Below are positions 1 to 8,957 of a stretch of 45,960 nucleotides of DNA, in pieces. The notes beneath the pieces were generated by a model. It had not been told where the DNA came from. It did not search any database and saw only the letters and a list, made by a program, of their open reading frames with translations. The DNA comes from Bacteroidales bacterium. GTDB lineage: Bacteria > Bacteroidota > Bacteroidia > Bacteroidales > UBA932. Numbering within the stretch: the stretch's first letter is position 1; each line of letters opens with the position of its first letter. The translations under genes and the position numbers were made by a program. The stretch lies in assembly GCA_016290835.1 (NCBI GenBank), contig JAEEVG010000015.1, positions 1 through 45,960 on the forward strand, written 5' to 3'.

Positions 1-512
1 ATCAGCCTGTTCCAGGCATTGACCGGGAAATGTCGCCCTTTGTCATAGACCCAGGAGCGGATTGCCCGGTTCGTGGTCAGTTGCACAGGAAGTTTCATTC
101 CACGAAGTTCCCAGGGATAGGGTCGGGATGCCGGAACCGTCCGGGCACGGCCCTGGACCATCTGTACCCCGGGATCGGAAAGGGCCGCCTGCATCAAGGA
201 CCCGATGGCATCAGGCGGAAGTTCATCGTCCCCGTCCAGATAGAAGACGTATTCGCTGGAAGACTGCTGCGTCCCGGTGTTCCGGGCCGCAGAAAGGCCC
301 CGGTTAACGGGATGGCGGAGCAGCAAAAAAGAAATTGGCCCGCCATACGGGCGGACCAGGGATTCGCAAAGATCAAAACTGCCGTCGGTCGAACCGTCAT
401 CGACGATGATGCACTCGAGATCCGTCCAGTTCTGGACCATGACAGAACGGAGGCAGGCTTCTACATAGGGCGCGACCTGATAAACCGGGACGATAATGGA
501 AACTTTCGGCAT
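1..512 (-). CDS. Family 2 glycosyltransferase, 3' end outside the window
   Basis: This is an inverting GT-A fold glycosyltransferase that would add a sugar from a nucleotide donor to the growing repeat unit at the inner membrane. The 170 visible residues start MPKVSIIVPVY, carry the DDGSTDG nucleotide-binding motif at about residues 38-44 and a DGD metal-binding triad at 93-95, and include the usual N-R-G-L-S-x-A-R-N-x-G stretch at 70-80. The C-terminal half lies beyond base 1. The ATG at 512 is 3 bp after the stop of the upstream gene, so it is translated as part of the same operon. Sugar specificity cannot be told. Confidence 0.9.
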   Translation of the reverse strand, partial: MPKVSIIVPVYQVAPYVEACLRSVMVQNWTDLECIIVDDGSTDGSFDLCESLVRPYGGPISFLLLRHPVNRGLSAARNTGTQQSSSEYVFYLDGDDELPPDAIGSLMQAALSDPGVQMVQGRARTVPASRPYPWELRGMKLPVQLTTNRAIRSWVYDKGRHFPVNAWNRL

Positions 513-515
513 AAC

Positions 516-1718
516 TTACTTGTCCGGCTGCTGAACGGCTTGCAAATAGTGGCAGGCCGCCAGCCGCTCCGTCATTCCGGCGGCCGTACGCCGGGCATTC
601 CGGGAGATACTGCTCAGTTCTTCCGGCGTCATATTCCTGATTCTGCGGATGATACCCGCCAACTCGTCCGTATCGCCGGCCTTGCACAAGAAGCCGTTTT
701 CGCCGTCGGTGATAATCCCGTCGAAGCCCTCGTCCCGCGAAGCGACCGTGATACAACCCCGGGCCATGGCCTCCAGATAAACCATCCCGAATGTCTCCCG
801 GCTCGAAATCATCACGAAAACCTGACTCTCATCCAGGGCCTGCACCACTTCGTCGCGAGGGAGCCAGCCAGTGAAGAATACCCGGTCCAGGATGCCAGCC
901 CGTTTTGCTTCACGCCGGATAGAAGGCAGTTGATAACCGGTACCCACATAAGTTAAACTGAAATCCTCCGCCCCGAAGACCTTCCCCAGCGCCCGTACCA
1001 AGCTGACAGAGTGTTTTCGTTCGATCAGCGTCCCGACATACACAAAGCGCGACACCCGGTCGAACGATTTATCGCCGGCGCTGTCCACATATCCGTCCGG
1101 CACCCCGGAATAACAAATAAACGAAGGCCTGTCTGTCCGGACCTTGTTCTCGAAATGCCGGCGGATGGCTTCGGATCTGAAGCCGACTACATCGACACCC
1201 TTGAGGACGCTCTGTCCCTTTTTCCGGATCGATGACGGTCCGAATACATCCACACCGTGGACGACATAAGTGCATCGGGCCGGGAAGACCTCCCGCACAC
1301 CCTGCATCACCCGAACGCAAGGATCCAGCCAATGAGCCATTATATAGTCCGGGGCAAATCCCTCGCGTTTCAGGTAATCCACGATACCCTCGACAAGCTC
1401 CGCGATCGTCCGGGTCGATGGTAATGAACGCGGTATCAGGCGTCTGTACGGAAGGCGGAGCACCCGCACCCCTTCCAGCTCATATTCCAAACCCGGATAG
1501 GAACGCGTCCGGACGTTCGCCCCCATACAAAAGGAGACAGCTGTTGAAAACCGTTTCGCCACTTTCAGATAGAGTTCGGGAGGATTCGCTGCCAGATGGG
1601 CCACCCGCACCTCGTGGCCCATTTTAACCCATTCGCGGGTAAAATAATGAACCACGGAAGTACCCGTCAACAGGGTGTCCGCTGCGGGATAGATGGCTGA
1701 AAGGACCAGAATCTTCAT
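516..1718 (-). CDS. GT4-type glycosyltransferase
   Basis: A 400-residue retaining GT-B glycosyltransferase for polysaccharide repeat-unit assembly. The N-terminus (MKILVLSAIYP, then a TGTSVVH stretch) resembles the acceptor-side Rossmann domain. The C-terminal half has the GT4 pattern: VGTLIERKHSVSLVRAL near residue 230, a FTGWLPRDEV segment near 285, and an E-x7-E-like site (SRETFGMVYLEAMARG) near 310 that contacts the nucleotide-sugar phosphate. It lies 9 bp after the aminotransferase gene and 3 bp before the next glycosyltransferase. Donor and acceptor are unknown. Confidence 0.9.
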   Translation of the reverse strand: MKILVLSAIYPAADTLLTGTSVVHYFTREWVKMGHEVRVAHLAANPPELYLKVAKRFSTAVSFCMGANVRTRSYPGLEYELEGVRVLRLPYRRLIPRSLPSTRTIAELVEGIVDYLKREGFAPDYIMAHWLDPCVRVMQGVREVFPARCTYVVHGVDVFGPSSIRKKGQSVLKGVDVVGFRSEAIRRHFENKVRTDRPSFICYSGVPDGYVDSAGDKSFDRVSRFVYVGTLIERKHSVSLVRALGKVFGAEDFSLTYVGTGYQLPSIRREAKRAGILDRVFFTGWLPRDEVVQALDESQVFVMISSRETFGMVYLEAMARGCITVASRDEGFDGIITDGENGFLCKAGDTDELAGIIRRIRNMTPEELSSISRNARRTAAGMTERLAACHYLQAVQQPDK

Positions 1719-1727
1719 TCGCCCTGC

Positions 1728-2975
1728 TCAGAGAATCGCCCCCTTGATCGTATCTACGATGTACCTCGCCTCTTCATCCGAGACGCAGGGGCCTGAGGGC
1801 AAGCACATACCCTGTTTGAACAGAAGCTCGCTGATGCCGTTGACATAAGCCGGAGCATCCTTGTAAACCGGCTGCTTGTGCATCGGTTTCCAAAGCGGCC
1901 GGGCCTCGACCTGGGCTTGGTCCAGGATGACGCGCAGCGCTTCGACATTGTCATTGGGCTCACAATCGGTGTGGGCGTTATCCACGGCATGTACCACGCC
2001 GGCCGCCCCGCCGACCGCTCCGGTCACAACGGTCTTGTAGGCGTTTTCCTGTCCCCGGATGCGCAGGTCCGGGTCGAGGGTGATGGTGTTCAGCCAGAAA
2101 TTGCTGTCGCAGCGTTCGTCCGGATTGCCGTGCAGATGGATGCCAGGTACGTCCGCAAGGAGCTGCCTGTACAGTTCATACATATGCTTGTGGTGTGCGA
2201 TGTGCGCATCCAGGACCGTCATCTGCCCGCGGCCGATGCCAGCGCAGATGTTCGAGAGGCGGTAGTTGTAGCCGACGGCTTCGTGGTGGTAATAGGGATA
2301 AGCCTCGCGGGCCTGGGTGGCATACCACATGATTCTCTGTTTCGATTCGGCGTCCGGGCAAATGAGTGCCCCGCCGCCGGAGGTCGTGATCATCTTGTTG
2401 CCGTTGAACGACAGGACGCCCCATTCTCCGAACGTGCCGAGCACCCGGCCGTCGAAGCGGCTGCCGAAACCCTCCGCAGCATCCTCGATTACAGGAATGT
2501 CGTAGCGTACACCGATTTGGAGAATCTCATCAATCTGATAGGGCATACCGTAGAGAGCCACGGGCACGATCGCTTTCGGCTTACGGCCGGTCCGGGCGAT
2601 ACGGTCACGGATAGCCTCTTCCAGCAAAGCGGGGTCCATGTTCCAACTACCCGGTTCGCTATCTACGAATACGGGTGTGGCTCCCAGGTAGGTCACGGGG
2701 TGAGAGCTTGCGCAGAAGGTAAAACTCTGCACCACCACCTCATCGCCCGGCCCCACACCGCATGCAAGCAGCGCAAGATGCACCGCCGCCGTCCCGGAAC
2801 ATAACGCCACCACATCCTTCCCTTCGCCGACGAAGGCTTCCAAATCCGCCTCGAACGCATTCACATTCGGTCCCAAGGGCACGACCCAGTTGGTATCGAA
2901 AGCCTCCTGAATATACTTTTGCTCCAGTCCTGCCTCGCTCATATGTGCCAAGCAAAGATAAATCCGTTTTCTCAT
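1728..2975 (-). CDS. DegT/DnrJ/EryC1/StrS-family sugar aminotransferase
   Basis: A PLP-dependent enzyme that transaminates a nucleotide-linked keto-sugar, typically from glutamate. At 415 residues it is within family range. The Schiff-base lysine is K194 in FNGNKMITT, the aspartate that contacts the pyridine nitrogen is in IEDAAEGFG (about 165), and SGTAAVHLAL near 60 binds the phosphate. A segment near 315-335, rich in G, A and D, looks like a loop insertion ahead of the conserved ARPLWKPMH motif. The product amino sugar would be the natural acceptor for the acyl group built by the ACP/KAS III cassette upstream in the operon. The start overlaps the stop of the upstream MBL gene by 4 bp. Confidence 0.92.
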   Translation of the reverse strand: MRKRIYLCLAHMSEAGLEQKYIQEAFDTNWVVPLGPNVNAFEADLEAFVGEGKDVVALCSGTAAVHLALLACGVGPGDEVVVQSFTFCASSHPVTYLGATPVFVDSEPGSWNMDPALLEEAIRDRIARTGRKPKAIVPVALYGMPYQIDEILQIGVRYDIPVIEDAAEGFGSRFDGRVLGTFGEWGVLSFNGNKMITTSGGGALICPDAESKQRIMWYATQAREAYPYYHHEAVGYNYRLSNICAGIGRGQMTVLDAHIAHHKHMYELYRQLLADVPGIHLHGNPDERCDSNFWLNTITLDPDLRIRGQENAYKTVVTGAVGGAAGVVHAVDNAHTDCEPNDNVEALRVILDQAQVEARPLWKPMHKQPVYKDAPAYVNGISELLFKQGMCLPSGPCVSDEEARYIVDTIKGAIL

Positions 2976-3565
2976 ATCGTGCTTTTCGTTTTTCTCAGTT
3001 CATGGCCGGGGTAAAGTTCCCGGCCTTCCGCCATTTTCAGAATGCGTGACAGGGAGTCGGCCGCCAACACCTTGTCGCCCCCCGGCAGGGTCGTAACGAC
3101 TTTCTCTCCAGGGATAAAGGCATCACCTGTAAAGAGACGCTCCCCCACCCGGAAAGTCAGGCAGGAAGGATGGTGGCCCGGTGTCTCGAACACTTCGGCC
3201 TCCACTCCGGGAAACAGGGGAATCCGCCCACCTTCTCCCACCACGACGAGATTCTCTCCCGTGATGGTAATGGGATCTTCGTGGTAGCGGGACATGTTAC
3301 TCTTCGGGGAAGCGAGCGCCGCCACACCGGCTATATTGGTAAAAATCCGGCAGTCCGGCCAGCGCGCCAGCAGGGTGGGAAGCCCGTAAATATGGTCGTA
3401 ATGCGCGTGGGTCAGCAGGACACCCTGCACGGCAACGTCCCGTCCGGTCTGAGCAAGCAAGCGTTCCCAGCAGCCGCAATCGACCAGCCAGGCAGCCTCA
3501 CCAGGCAGCCCGAGCAGATAGGTCCGGGACGAGAACACCCGGTTTTCCACCCAGGAAAGCGTCAT
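2972..3565 (-). CDS. MBL-fold metallo-hydrolase (glyoxalase II-like)
   Basis: A 197-residue metallo-beta-lactamase-fold protein. It shows the metal-binding motif THAHYDH (H53, H55, D57, H58), a second histidine in ETPGHHPSCL and the metal-bridging aspartate in FTGDAFIPG. No signal peptide is seen, so it is probably cytoplasmic. The family includes thioesterases and lactonases; the sequence does not choose between them. It overlaps both neighbours by 4 bp (ATGA), so it is firmly embedded in the polysaccharide operon. Thioester hydrolysis linked to the ACP genes upstream is conceivable but unproven. Confidence 0.85.
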   Translation of the reverse strand: MTLSWVENRVFSSRTYLLGLPGEAAWLVDCGCWERLLAQTGRDVAVQGVLLTHAHYDHIYGLPTLLARWPDCRIFTNIAGVAALASPKSNMSRYHEDPITITGENLVVVGEGGRIPLFPGVEAEVFETPGHHPSCLTFRVGERLFTGDAFIPGEKVVTTLPGGDKVLAADSLSRILKMAEGRELYPGHELRKTKSTI

Positions 3566-4647
3566 CTGCCCAATTTCAGTTTAAGCCACAACATCCTCAG
3601 CACCAGCGCGGCGAAGGATTCACCGGGATAGACCAATTTATATTTCCAGCGGTTCCGCAATAACACCTGCGCTTCCCGCAGGTAATAGCGCAGCGACCCT
3701 TTGCGGAAAGGATCCGCGCTGTGGCCCGAGAACAGATCCTCCCAGACCTTTTCGGCAAGCGGCCCGCCGGCGGGCTCCAGGGGAAGGGGCAGGTCCAGCC
3801 CCAGTTTCTCCCGGATGATCCAGCAGACGATACGGGCGAATGACATCATCCCGGAGGCTTCGTAAAGCCTTGTCACCTCCTCCCAGTCGATCTTGTCCCC
3901 ATCGTCCCGGAGCAACAGGACCCAGTCGTAGAGCTGGCGAAGTTCCGTCTCCGAGGCGGCGAAATGCGCGGACATATGCCGCATCAAGAAGACCGCCTCC
4001 ATCGTGGGAGACATCCGATACACATTCGGCAGCGGCTCCTTTCCGGGAATCGTGAACGGGATGCGCGCAGCGGGGGCCATCGCCGTGAGGGCGTCATTCA
4101 GGACCCGGTTGGACTGATGGTTCTCCAGGTCCACGAAATCATAGTGGTTCTCCAGCAGCACCCCGCCGAGGCTGGCCTGGGTGTGATGGTGATAATACTC
4201 CTTGCTCGCAATCCCCTTGGCGGCCAACAATTCCGCTCCGCGGGCGGATTCCCCGAAAAGATAAAAATCGATGTCCCCGAAGAAACGCAATTCCGGCGCG
4301 GGATAGCGGACCGACAAAGTCGCGCCCTTGAGCAGCATCAAATCGAGCCCGCCTTCTCCCACCAGCCTCGCCAGGCGTTCCAGCACATCGAAGCGATGAC
4401 GCACATCCTCGCGCGTATGCTCCGTGACCAGATAGGCGCGGACCACATCCGGTCCCGTCGGGATCTGCGCCTCGGGAAGAGCATCCATCCAGGATACGAC
4501 CAACGGAATCATCCGTTGTTTAATGGACAGCTTCAGCACCGCTGCCCAGGCAGCATCATCCACCGGCAGTTCGGCCTCCCGGACCACCGGAAGGCCGAAT
4601 GCGCGATTCAACACGCCGACGAGACAATCAATAACGCCCGGAGTCAT
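3562..4647 (-). CDS. Nucleotidyltransferase-fold protein (PF14907-like)
   Basis: A 361-residue protein resembling the uncharacterised nucleotidyltransferase family PF14907. The diagnostic stretch is LLKGATLSVRYP (about 105-117) followed by RFFGDIDFYL (121-130), where K107 and the G-D-I-D aspartates D125/D127 match the nucleotidyltransferase metal site. The C-terminus is basic and aromatic. The biochemical role of this family is not established; members occur beside peptide-modification and surface-polysaccharide genes. It overlaps the beta-helix gene and the MBL gene by 4 bp each, suggesting the three are co-translated. Confidence 0.75.
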   Translation of the reverse strand: MTPGVIDCLVGVLNRAFGLPVVREAELPVDDAAWAAVLKLSIKQRMIPLVVSWMDALPEAQIPTGPDVVRAYLVTEHTREDVRHRFDVLERLARLVGEGGLDLMLLKGATLSVRYPAPELRFFGDIDFYLFGESARGAELLAAKGIASKEYYHHHTQASLGGVLLENHYDFVDLENHQSNRVLNDALTAMAPAARIPFTIPGKEPLPNVYRMSPTMEAVFLMRHMSAHFAASETELRQLYDWVLLLRDDGDKIDWEEVTRLYEASGMMSFARIVCWIIREKLGLDLPLPLEPAGGPLAEKVWEDLFSGHSADPFRKGSLRYYLREAQVLLRNRWKYKLVYPGESFAALVLRMLWLKLKLGR

Positions 4648-6068
4648 TTCTTCTTTGCAGGAACCGCCGTGTTGAATTTGCAGTTGACGAACTTGTTGGA
4701 GGCTTTCTTCGCTCCATTGACAGTCGACTGTTCAAGTTTGCCGAATTCGCAGTTATAGAACTCCATGTGCGTAGAATTCAGAATCCTGGACTTCTCCACT
4801 TGATCGTTCAAGAAAGGAATGTAGCAATTCTCGAAGCGCATCCAGCGCGTTGTCGTGAATTTCAGCGGAGCGGTGAAAACGCAGTTCCGAACGGTCGTGG
4901 CTATTTTCCCGTATCTCGATTTGTTATTGTTGTAAGAAGCGATGTCAAAATAATTGTCCTTGAACGTACAATTCTCCATCAACACATTTTCATTGCCTAT
5001 CTCCGGATAATTATCCAGCCCGTCGGGTTCGAAGTCTATTCCACAGCGGGGCTTCGTCCCTTTGACCGCTTTGGTTCCGCAGCCCTCGAAATGGCAGTTC
5101 CGGATCACGACATTCCGGGCGCCGACAGCAACGCCGTTACGGCGGGCCCGCAAGATTTTGACATTGTCAAGCAAAAGATCCGAAGCCACCCGTGTACCGG
5201 ACTCACCGGGGAGATATGATCCCATATAAATAATGGCATCTCCGAAGGCATCCGTCAATGTCACATCCTTGAATGTGAAGTTTTTACATTTGAAGCATCG
5301 GAAGATGAAACCCCATTCTCCATAATAAGACTTCCCGGCATAAGGAGCGTTATAAAGATGTCTGTCGTTATCTCCCGATATGGTGCCCGATCCATCTACG
5401 ATGATATTTTCCTTCCCGTTCTCCCAGAAAATGAAATAGGCGCCCAGATTGGTCGGAAGCATTTTGAGGGTATTGTTCACTGTCAAATGTGTATTTGACG
5501 GGATCGTAAATATCCTGAGACTCTTGTATTTATCTTGATAAACCTCAGCATAGTTGCGTTTTTCCTTGCCGTTCTTCTTCGAGATGGAGAATAGATTCCC
5601 GATATCCGGACGCCCCTTGTACGGCAGCTCAAAATAATAGATCCGATCCTCTTCGAAGATGATGTGGCAGGGGGTCTGGTCGTCCGAAAAGGCGAGCAGA
5701 TTGGCGATGATCTTGTTGGACACGAACTCCGGGGAAGGATCGAACGCGAACCAACCGTCGTGTACTTCCGGCACGTCCCAACGACCGGAAATGGTCAGCT
5801 CCGTCCCGAAAGCAGGTTTCGTTTGTCTGATCTGTATACCGGAATGATTCCCGACGATCGTGCCCTTGTCCAGGGAACCGCCGGCAAACACCAGAGTCTT
5901 GCCCGCGGGAAGCGTCAGGGTCTTGTCCTCCAAGGTATAATCCCGCCTGACAACGAAAGAATTACCGCCCCTGTCCAGCATCTCCTGGGTCAATACATCC
6001 GGGAGGGGTCCAGCGGACATGGCGAGGACGGATAAAAAAGGGATTAAAGAGAAAAACAGTCGTCTCAT
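4644..6068 (-). CDS. Secreted right-handed beta-helix protein
   Basis: A 474-residue exported protein with a signal peptide (MRRLFFSLIPFLSVLAMSAG). From about residue 200 on it shows repeated beta-helix turns with N/C ladders, such as KNFTFKDVTLTD, DLLLDNVKI, NVVIRNCHFEGC, NVLMENCTF and TVRNCVF, as in pectate-lyase-like and parallel-beta-helix proteins. Such folds act as polysaccharide lyases, hydrolases or epimerases; I see no decisive catalytic signature. Within this operon it could trim or modify the exported polysaccharide. Its base composition is visibly more AT-rich than that of the housekeeping genes, consistent with horizontal origin of this part of the locus. Confidence 0.82.
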   Translation of the reverse strand: MRRLFFSLIPFLSVLAMSAGPLPDVLTQEMLDRGGNSFVVRRDYTLEDKTLTLPAGKTLVFAGGSLDKGTIVGNHSGIQIRQTKPAFGTELTISGRWDVPEVHDGWFAFDPSPEFVSNKIIANLLAFSDDQTPCHIIFEEDRIYYFELPYKGRPDIGNLFSISKKNGKEKRNYAEVYQDKYKSLRIFTIPSNTHLTVNNTLKMLPTNLGAYFIFWENGKENIIVDGSGTISGDNDRHLYNAPYAGKSYYGEWGFIFRCFKCKNFTFKDVTLTDAFGDAIIYMGSYLPGESGTRVASDLLLDNVKILRARRNGVAVGARNVVIRNCHFEGCGTKAVKGTKPRCGIDFEPDGLDNYPEIGNENVLMENCTFKDNYFDIASYNNNKSRYGKIATTVRNCVFTAPLKFTTTRWMRFENCYIPFLNDQVEKSRILNSTHMEFYNCEFGKLEQSTVNGAKKASNKFVNCKFNTAVPAKKK

Positions 6069-6082
6069 ATTGATTCCGGGCG

Positions 6083-6691
6083 TTAATTGTATCCATTAAA
6101 TGGTTCCGTTGTCGCCTGCCCCTCCTCGGAGATGCCTTCCCGCTTGAAGACTTTCAAAATCGTCATGCAGAAAATCTTCACATCAAGCCAGAAAGTCAAG
6201 TGATCCACATAATAAATATCATATTCCAGGCGCTTGGTGAAAGAGATCGCATTGCGCCCGTGCACCTGTGCCCAGCCGGAGATGCCGGGGCGGACCTCGT
6301 GGCGGCGCATCTGCTCGGGCGAGTAAAGAGGCAGATACTCCACCTTCCAAGGCCTGGGGCCGATGAAAGCCATATCACCCTTCAGGATATTGATCAGCTG
6401 GGGCAGTTCGTCGATCGACAAGCTGCGGACGACTTTGCCCACCCGCGTCAGGCGCTGTGCGTCAGGGAGCAGGTTTCCCTCGGCATCCCGCTCGTCGGTC
6501 ATCGTCTTGAATTTGATAACCTTGTAAATCTTCGCATCCTTGCCGGGCCTTTCCTGGGTAAAAAAGGCGCCCGCTCCCTTGTTGGCGAAATGCAGGAACA
6601 CCATCACAATCAAGATCAGCCAACCCAGGAGAAGAAGCCCCAGGAATGCTCCGAGAAAACTAAGTACGCGCTTGAAGAAATGTTTATACAT
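6083..6691 (-). CDS. Initiating polyprenyl-phosphate phosphoglycosyl transferase (sugar transferase)
   Basis: This enzyme starts repeat-unit synthesis by moving a sugar-1-phosphate from a UDP-sugar to undecaprenyl phosphate. It is the small, monotopic type (202 residues, PglC-like): one hydrophobic re-entrant segment at 10-35, the FTQERPGKD motif near 44-52, the catalytic Asp-Glu pair D94-E95 in SIDELPQL, and GPRP at 111-114 followed by PGISGWAQV. It lacks the large N-terminal membrane domain of WbaP/WcaJ. GPRPW replaces the more usual GPRPL. It sits in the operon between an acetyltransferase and the beta-helix gene. Confidence 0.93.
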   Translation of the reverse strand: MYKHFFKRVLSFLGAFLGLLLLGWLILIVMVFLHFANKGAGAFFTQERPGKDAKIYKVIKFKTMTDERDAEGNLLPDAQRLTRVGKVVRSLSIDELPQLINILKGDMAFIGPRPWKVEYLPLYSPEQMRRHEVRPGISGWAQVHGRNAISFTKRLEYDIYYVDHLTFWLDVKIFCMTILKVFKREGISEEGQATTEPFNGYN

Positions 6692-6703
6692 ACGCCTTTT
6701 CCC

Positions 6704-7168
6704 TTACTTGACGGGGGTTCCGCGTTCTACAAGCTGCCCCTTGTCGCTGATGATGGTGCCGGTGCGGACGATGCGCGCCGGGTTACCGGCCACGATGCAA
6801 TGGTCCGGAATCGACTTCGTCACAACGCTACCCCCGCCCACATACACGTGATTACCGATCGTCACCCCGGGCATGATCATCGCCCGGCCGCCGATCACGC
6901 AATTGCTGCCGATGCGGGTATCGCACCACATCGAACAACCCTCCAGCGCCCCGCGGGAATAGTCATGGGCGATGATAAGCGCTTCCAACAGCACGCGGGT
7001 ATTGTCGCCGATATGCACACCTTTCGGATGGGCACGGTCCAGGATGGCGGATCTGGATATATTGCAGTTCTTGCCGATTTCGCAACCCCTCATCCGATGA
7101 TAGGCGGAAACCATCCCCTTGGTTATGTGCGACAGCCACTGCCGCAAAGAGCGTTTTTCCATATACAT
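6704..7168 (-). CDS. Hexapeptide-repeat acyltransferase
   Basis: A 154-residue left-handed beta-helix transferase of the serine acetyltransferase/maltose acetyltransferase type, expected to O- or N-acetylate a sugar from acetyl-CoA. Hexapeptide turns are visible at IGKNCNISRSAILD, HIGDNTRVL, IGSNCVIGGRAMIMPGVTIGNHVYVGGGS, and the family ending SIPDHCIVAGNPARIV is present. It lies 11 bp after the PglD-like gene and 12 bp before the phosphoglycosyl transferase, so it probably modifies an early sugar of the repeat unit. Confidence 0.85.
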   Translation of the reverse strand: MYMEKRSLRQWLSHITKGMVSAYHRMRGCEIGKNCNISRSAILDRAHPKGVHIGDNTRVLLEALIIAHDYSRGALEGCSMWCDTRIGSNCVIGGRAMIMPGVTIGNHVYVGGGSVVTKSIPDHCIVAGNPARIVRTGTIISDKGQLVERGTPVK

Positions 7169-7179
7169 TTATTATCTTT

Positions 7180-7812
7180 TTAAACTTCTATTACCCTGGC
7201 TGGGTTACCATATACGGTTGTATGCGGCTTCACTTTCCGGATGACGAAACTCAGGGCGCCCACCCGGGCGCCTGTACCCACAGTCACGCCGTGGTTTATT
7301 ACCGCAGAAGTATGGATGTCTACATCATCCTCCAGTACGATGCCGCCCACACAGGTCACATGCGTGTCAATCCGGTTCCAACTGCCGATCCGAGCGTCGT
7401 GTCCGATGACCGTATAGGCCTGGATCATATTGTAGTCCCCGATGACGGCGTCATTGCCGATCACCGTGCAGGCGCCGATGAAATTACCCTTGCCCAGCCG
7501 GGCATTCTGATAGATGCGGGCCGTCTTGTGGATGAGTTCGATAAAAACTCCTCCCCTGGCGATGATTCCTTCCATGCAAGTCCGCCGCGCCGTCCCGCCG
7601 ATCGAGGACACGAACACATCGTCCGGCTGCGGCCGGTAGTCCCGGATGGTCCCGAGTATGGGCGGATAGCCTGCGAACCCATCCAAGGCCTGCAGATTGT
7701 CGTCGATAAAGCCTTTGACGACAAATTCCTCACCAAATCCCCGGCTCTCCAGGGCATTGCTGTAGAAAGTGCGGCCCATTCCGCCAGCACCGATGATGAT
7801 GAGCTGTTTCAT
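7180..7812 (-). CDS. PglD/NeuD-type sugar N- or O-acetyltransferase
   Basis: A 210-residue two-domain acetyltransferase. The N-terminal Rossmann-like domain starts MKQLIIIGAGGMGRTFYS and binds the nucleotide-sugar; the C-terminal left-handed beta-helix (about 95-205) has turns such as LGKGNFIGACTVIGNDAVIGDYNMI and ends GNPARVIEV. Characterised relatives (PglD, NeuD) acetylate UDP-4-amino sugars or sialic acid. With the DegT aminotransferase in the same operon, acylation of an amino sugar is the natural reading. Its start overlaps the stop of the upstream glycosyltransferase by 4 bp. Confidence 0.88.
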   Translation of the reverse strand: MKQLIIIGAGGMGRTFYSNALESRGFGEEFVVKGFIDDNLQALDGFAGYPPILGTIRDYRPQPDDVFVSSIGGTARRTCMEGIIARGGVFIELIHKTARIYQNARLGKGNFIGACTVIGNDAVIGDYNMIQAYTVIGHDARIGSWNRIDTHVTCVGGIVLEDDVDIHTSAVINHGVTVGTGARVGALSFVIRKVKPHTTVYGNPARVIEV

Positions 7813-8957
7813 CTTTTCTTCGCTTTTATCGCTTCTTCGAAAACCTTCTCAAGCTGTTTGGCAATGACCTCTCCGGAGAAGCGGGAGTAGATATAATCGC
7901 GGATCTCTTCCGGATTGAATGCTAGAATTCCCTGCTCCATCCGGTTCATGGCGGCAGTGAGTCCATCGACATCGTCCACATCCACCATCAGCCCGCACTT
8001 TTCATTCATAAACGATTCCGGCCCTCCGCACCTGGTAGCAATGACAGGCAGTCCCATCGCCATGGCCTCGACATAGGAAACGCCAAAGGTCTCCGAACGA
8101 GAAGGCAGCACATAGGCATTCGCCCAAACCATGATTTCAACTATTTCCGGGCGGGACAACAATCCCTTCCATTCCACGCGATGCCGGATGCCAAGCTCCC
8201 CGCAAAGCATTTCCAACTGCTCCCGGAGGGGGCCTGCCCCGACAATGACCAGTTCGGCTTCCGGATCCGCCGTCCGCGCGAAAGCTTTGAGCAGGACATC
8301 AAAACCTTTTACCTCCAGCAGGCTCCCGACCGCAAGGAAACGGAACGGCCCTACCGGCTTTTCTTTCTTGAGCGGAGCCTGGAAGAATACCTCATCGACC
8401 ATATCGTGAAGGACCTGCGAGTTCATCCCGAAATTCTGCCGTATCAAGGCTTGCAGGCTTGCAGAGACAGACAAAAGCACATCGACCTGTCCATAGGCCC
8501 GCAAGCCCCGTTGCCGCATCTCCCCGGCAGAACCCGACTCCGAGACACGACTCCAATGCTCAATTCCGACGACCGGAATGCCGGGATGCTTTTTCCGGAT
8601 ACGCCGGAGCGAATCCATGGAGAAAAGGTAATGGGCGACGATGATATCCGGAAGTCCCTGTTCCGACACAATCCGGTGGAAGAGTTTCTCCATCATCCGT
8701 GCGCGGACTGCGGAAATCAAACGCCAGGTGCCCAGCAATTTGAGCGGGAACAGATAAAAGAGGTATGTCTGGATGGGGCCGGCCGCCTCATGCGTAATCC
8801 CCCGTTTCCGCCGATAGTGACGGAAACGGCCGTCCAGGGCGGCCACGGTCACCCGATGGTCCCGTCGGGACAGGGCCCGGGCCTGGTCGAGTTCGAAGCA
8901 GCCCCATTGCGGATCCTCACATGAAGGTATCCCGTGTGAAATGATCAAGATATTCAT
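7809..8957 (-). CDS. GT4-type glycosyltransferase
   Basis: A 382-residue GT-B glycosyltransferase. The N-terminus MNILIISHGIPS and the C-terminal donor domain (FLAVGSLLEVKGFDVLLKAF, VIVGAGPLREQLE, EWKGLLSRPEIVEIM, SRSETFGVSYVEAMAMGLPVIATRCGGPE) are textbook GT4. The E-x7-E pair lies in the SRSETFGVSYVEAMA segment. It overlaps the Wzy-like gene by 4 bp upstream and the PglD-like gene by 4 bp downstream. It is a second GT4 beside the one at 516-1718, so the repeat unit needs at least three sugar additions after the first sugar. Confidence 0.9.
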   Translation of the reverse strand: MNILIISHGIPSCEDPQWGCFELDQARALSRRDHRVTVAALDGRFRHYRRKRGITHEAAGPIQTYLFYLFPLKLLGTWRLISAVRARMMEKLFHRIVSEQGLPDIIVAHYLFSMDSLRRIRKKHPGIPVVGIEHWSRVSESGSAGEMRQRGLRAYGQVDVLLSVSASLQALIRQNFGMNSQVLHDMVDEVFFQAPLKKEKPVGPFRFLAVGSLLEVKGFDVLLKAFARTADPEAELVIVGAGPLREQLEMLCGELGIRHRVEWKGLLSRPEIVEIMVWANAYVLPSRSETFGVSYVEAMAMGLPVIATRCGGPESFMNEKCGLMVDVDDVDGLTAAMNRMEQGILAFNPEEIRDYIYSRFSGEVIAKQLEKVFEEAIKAKKR

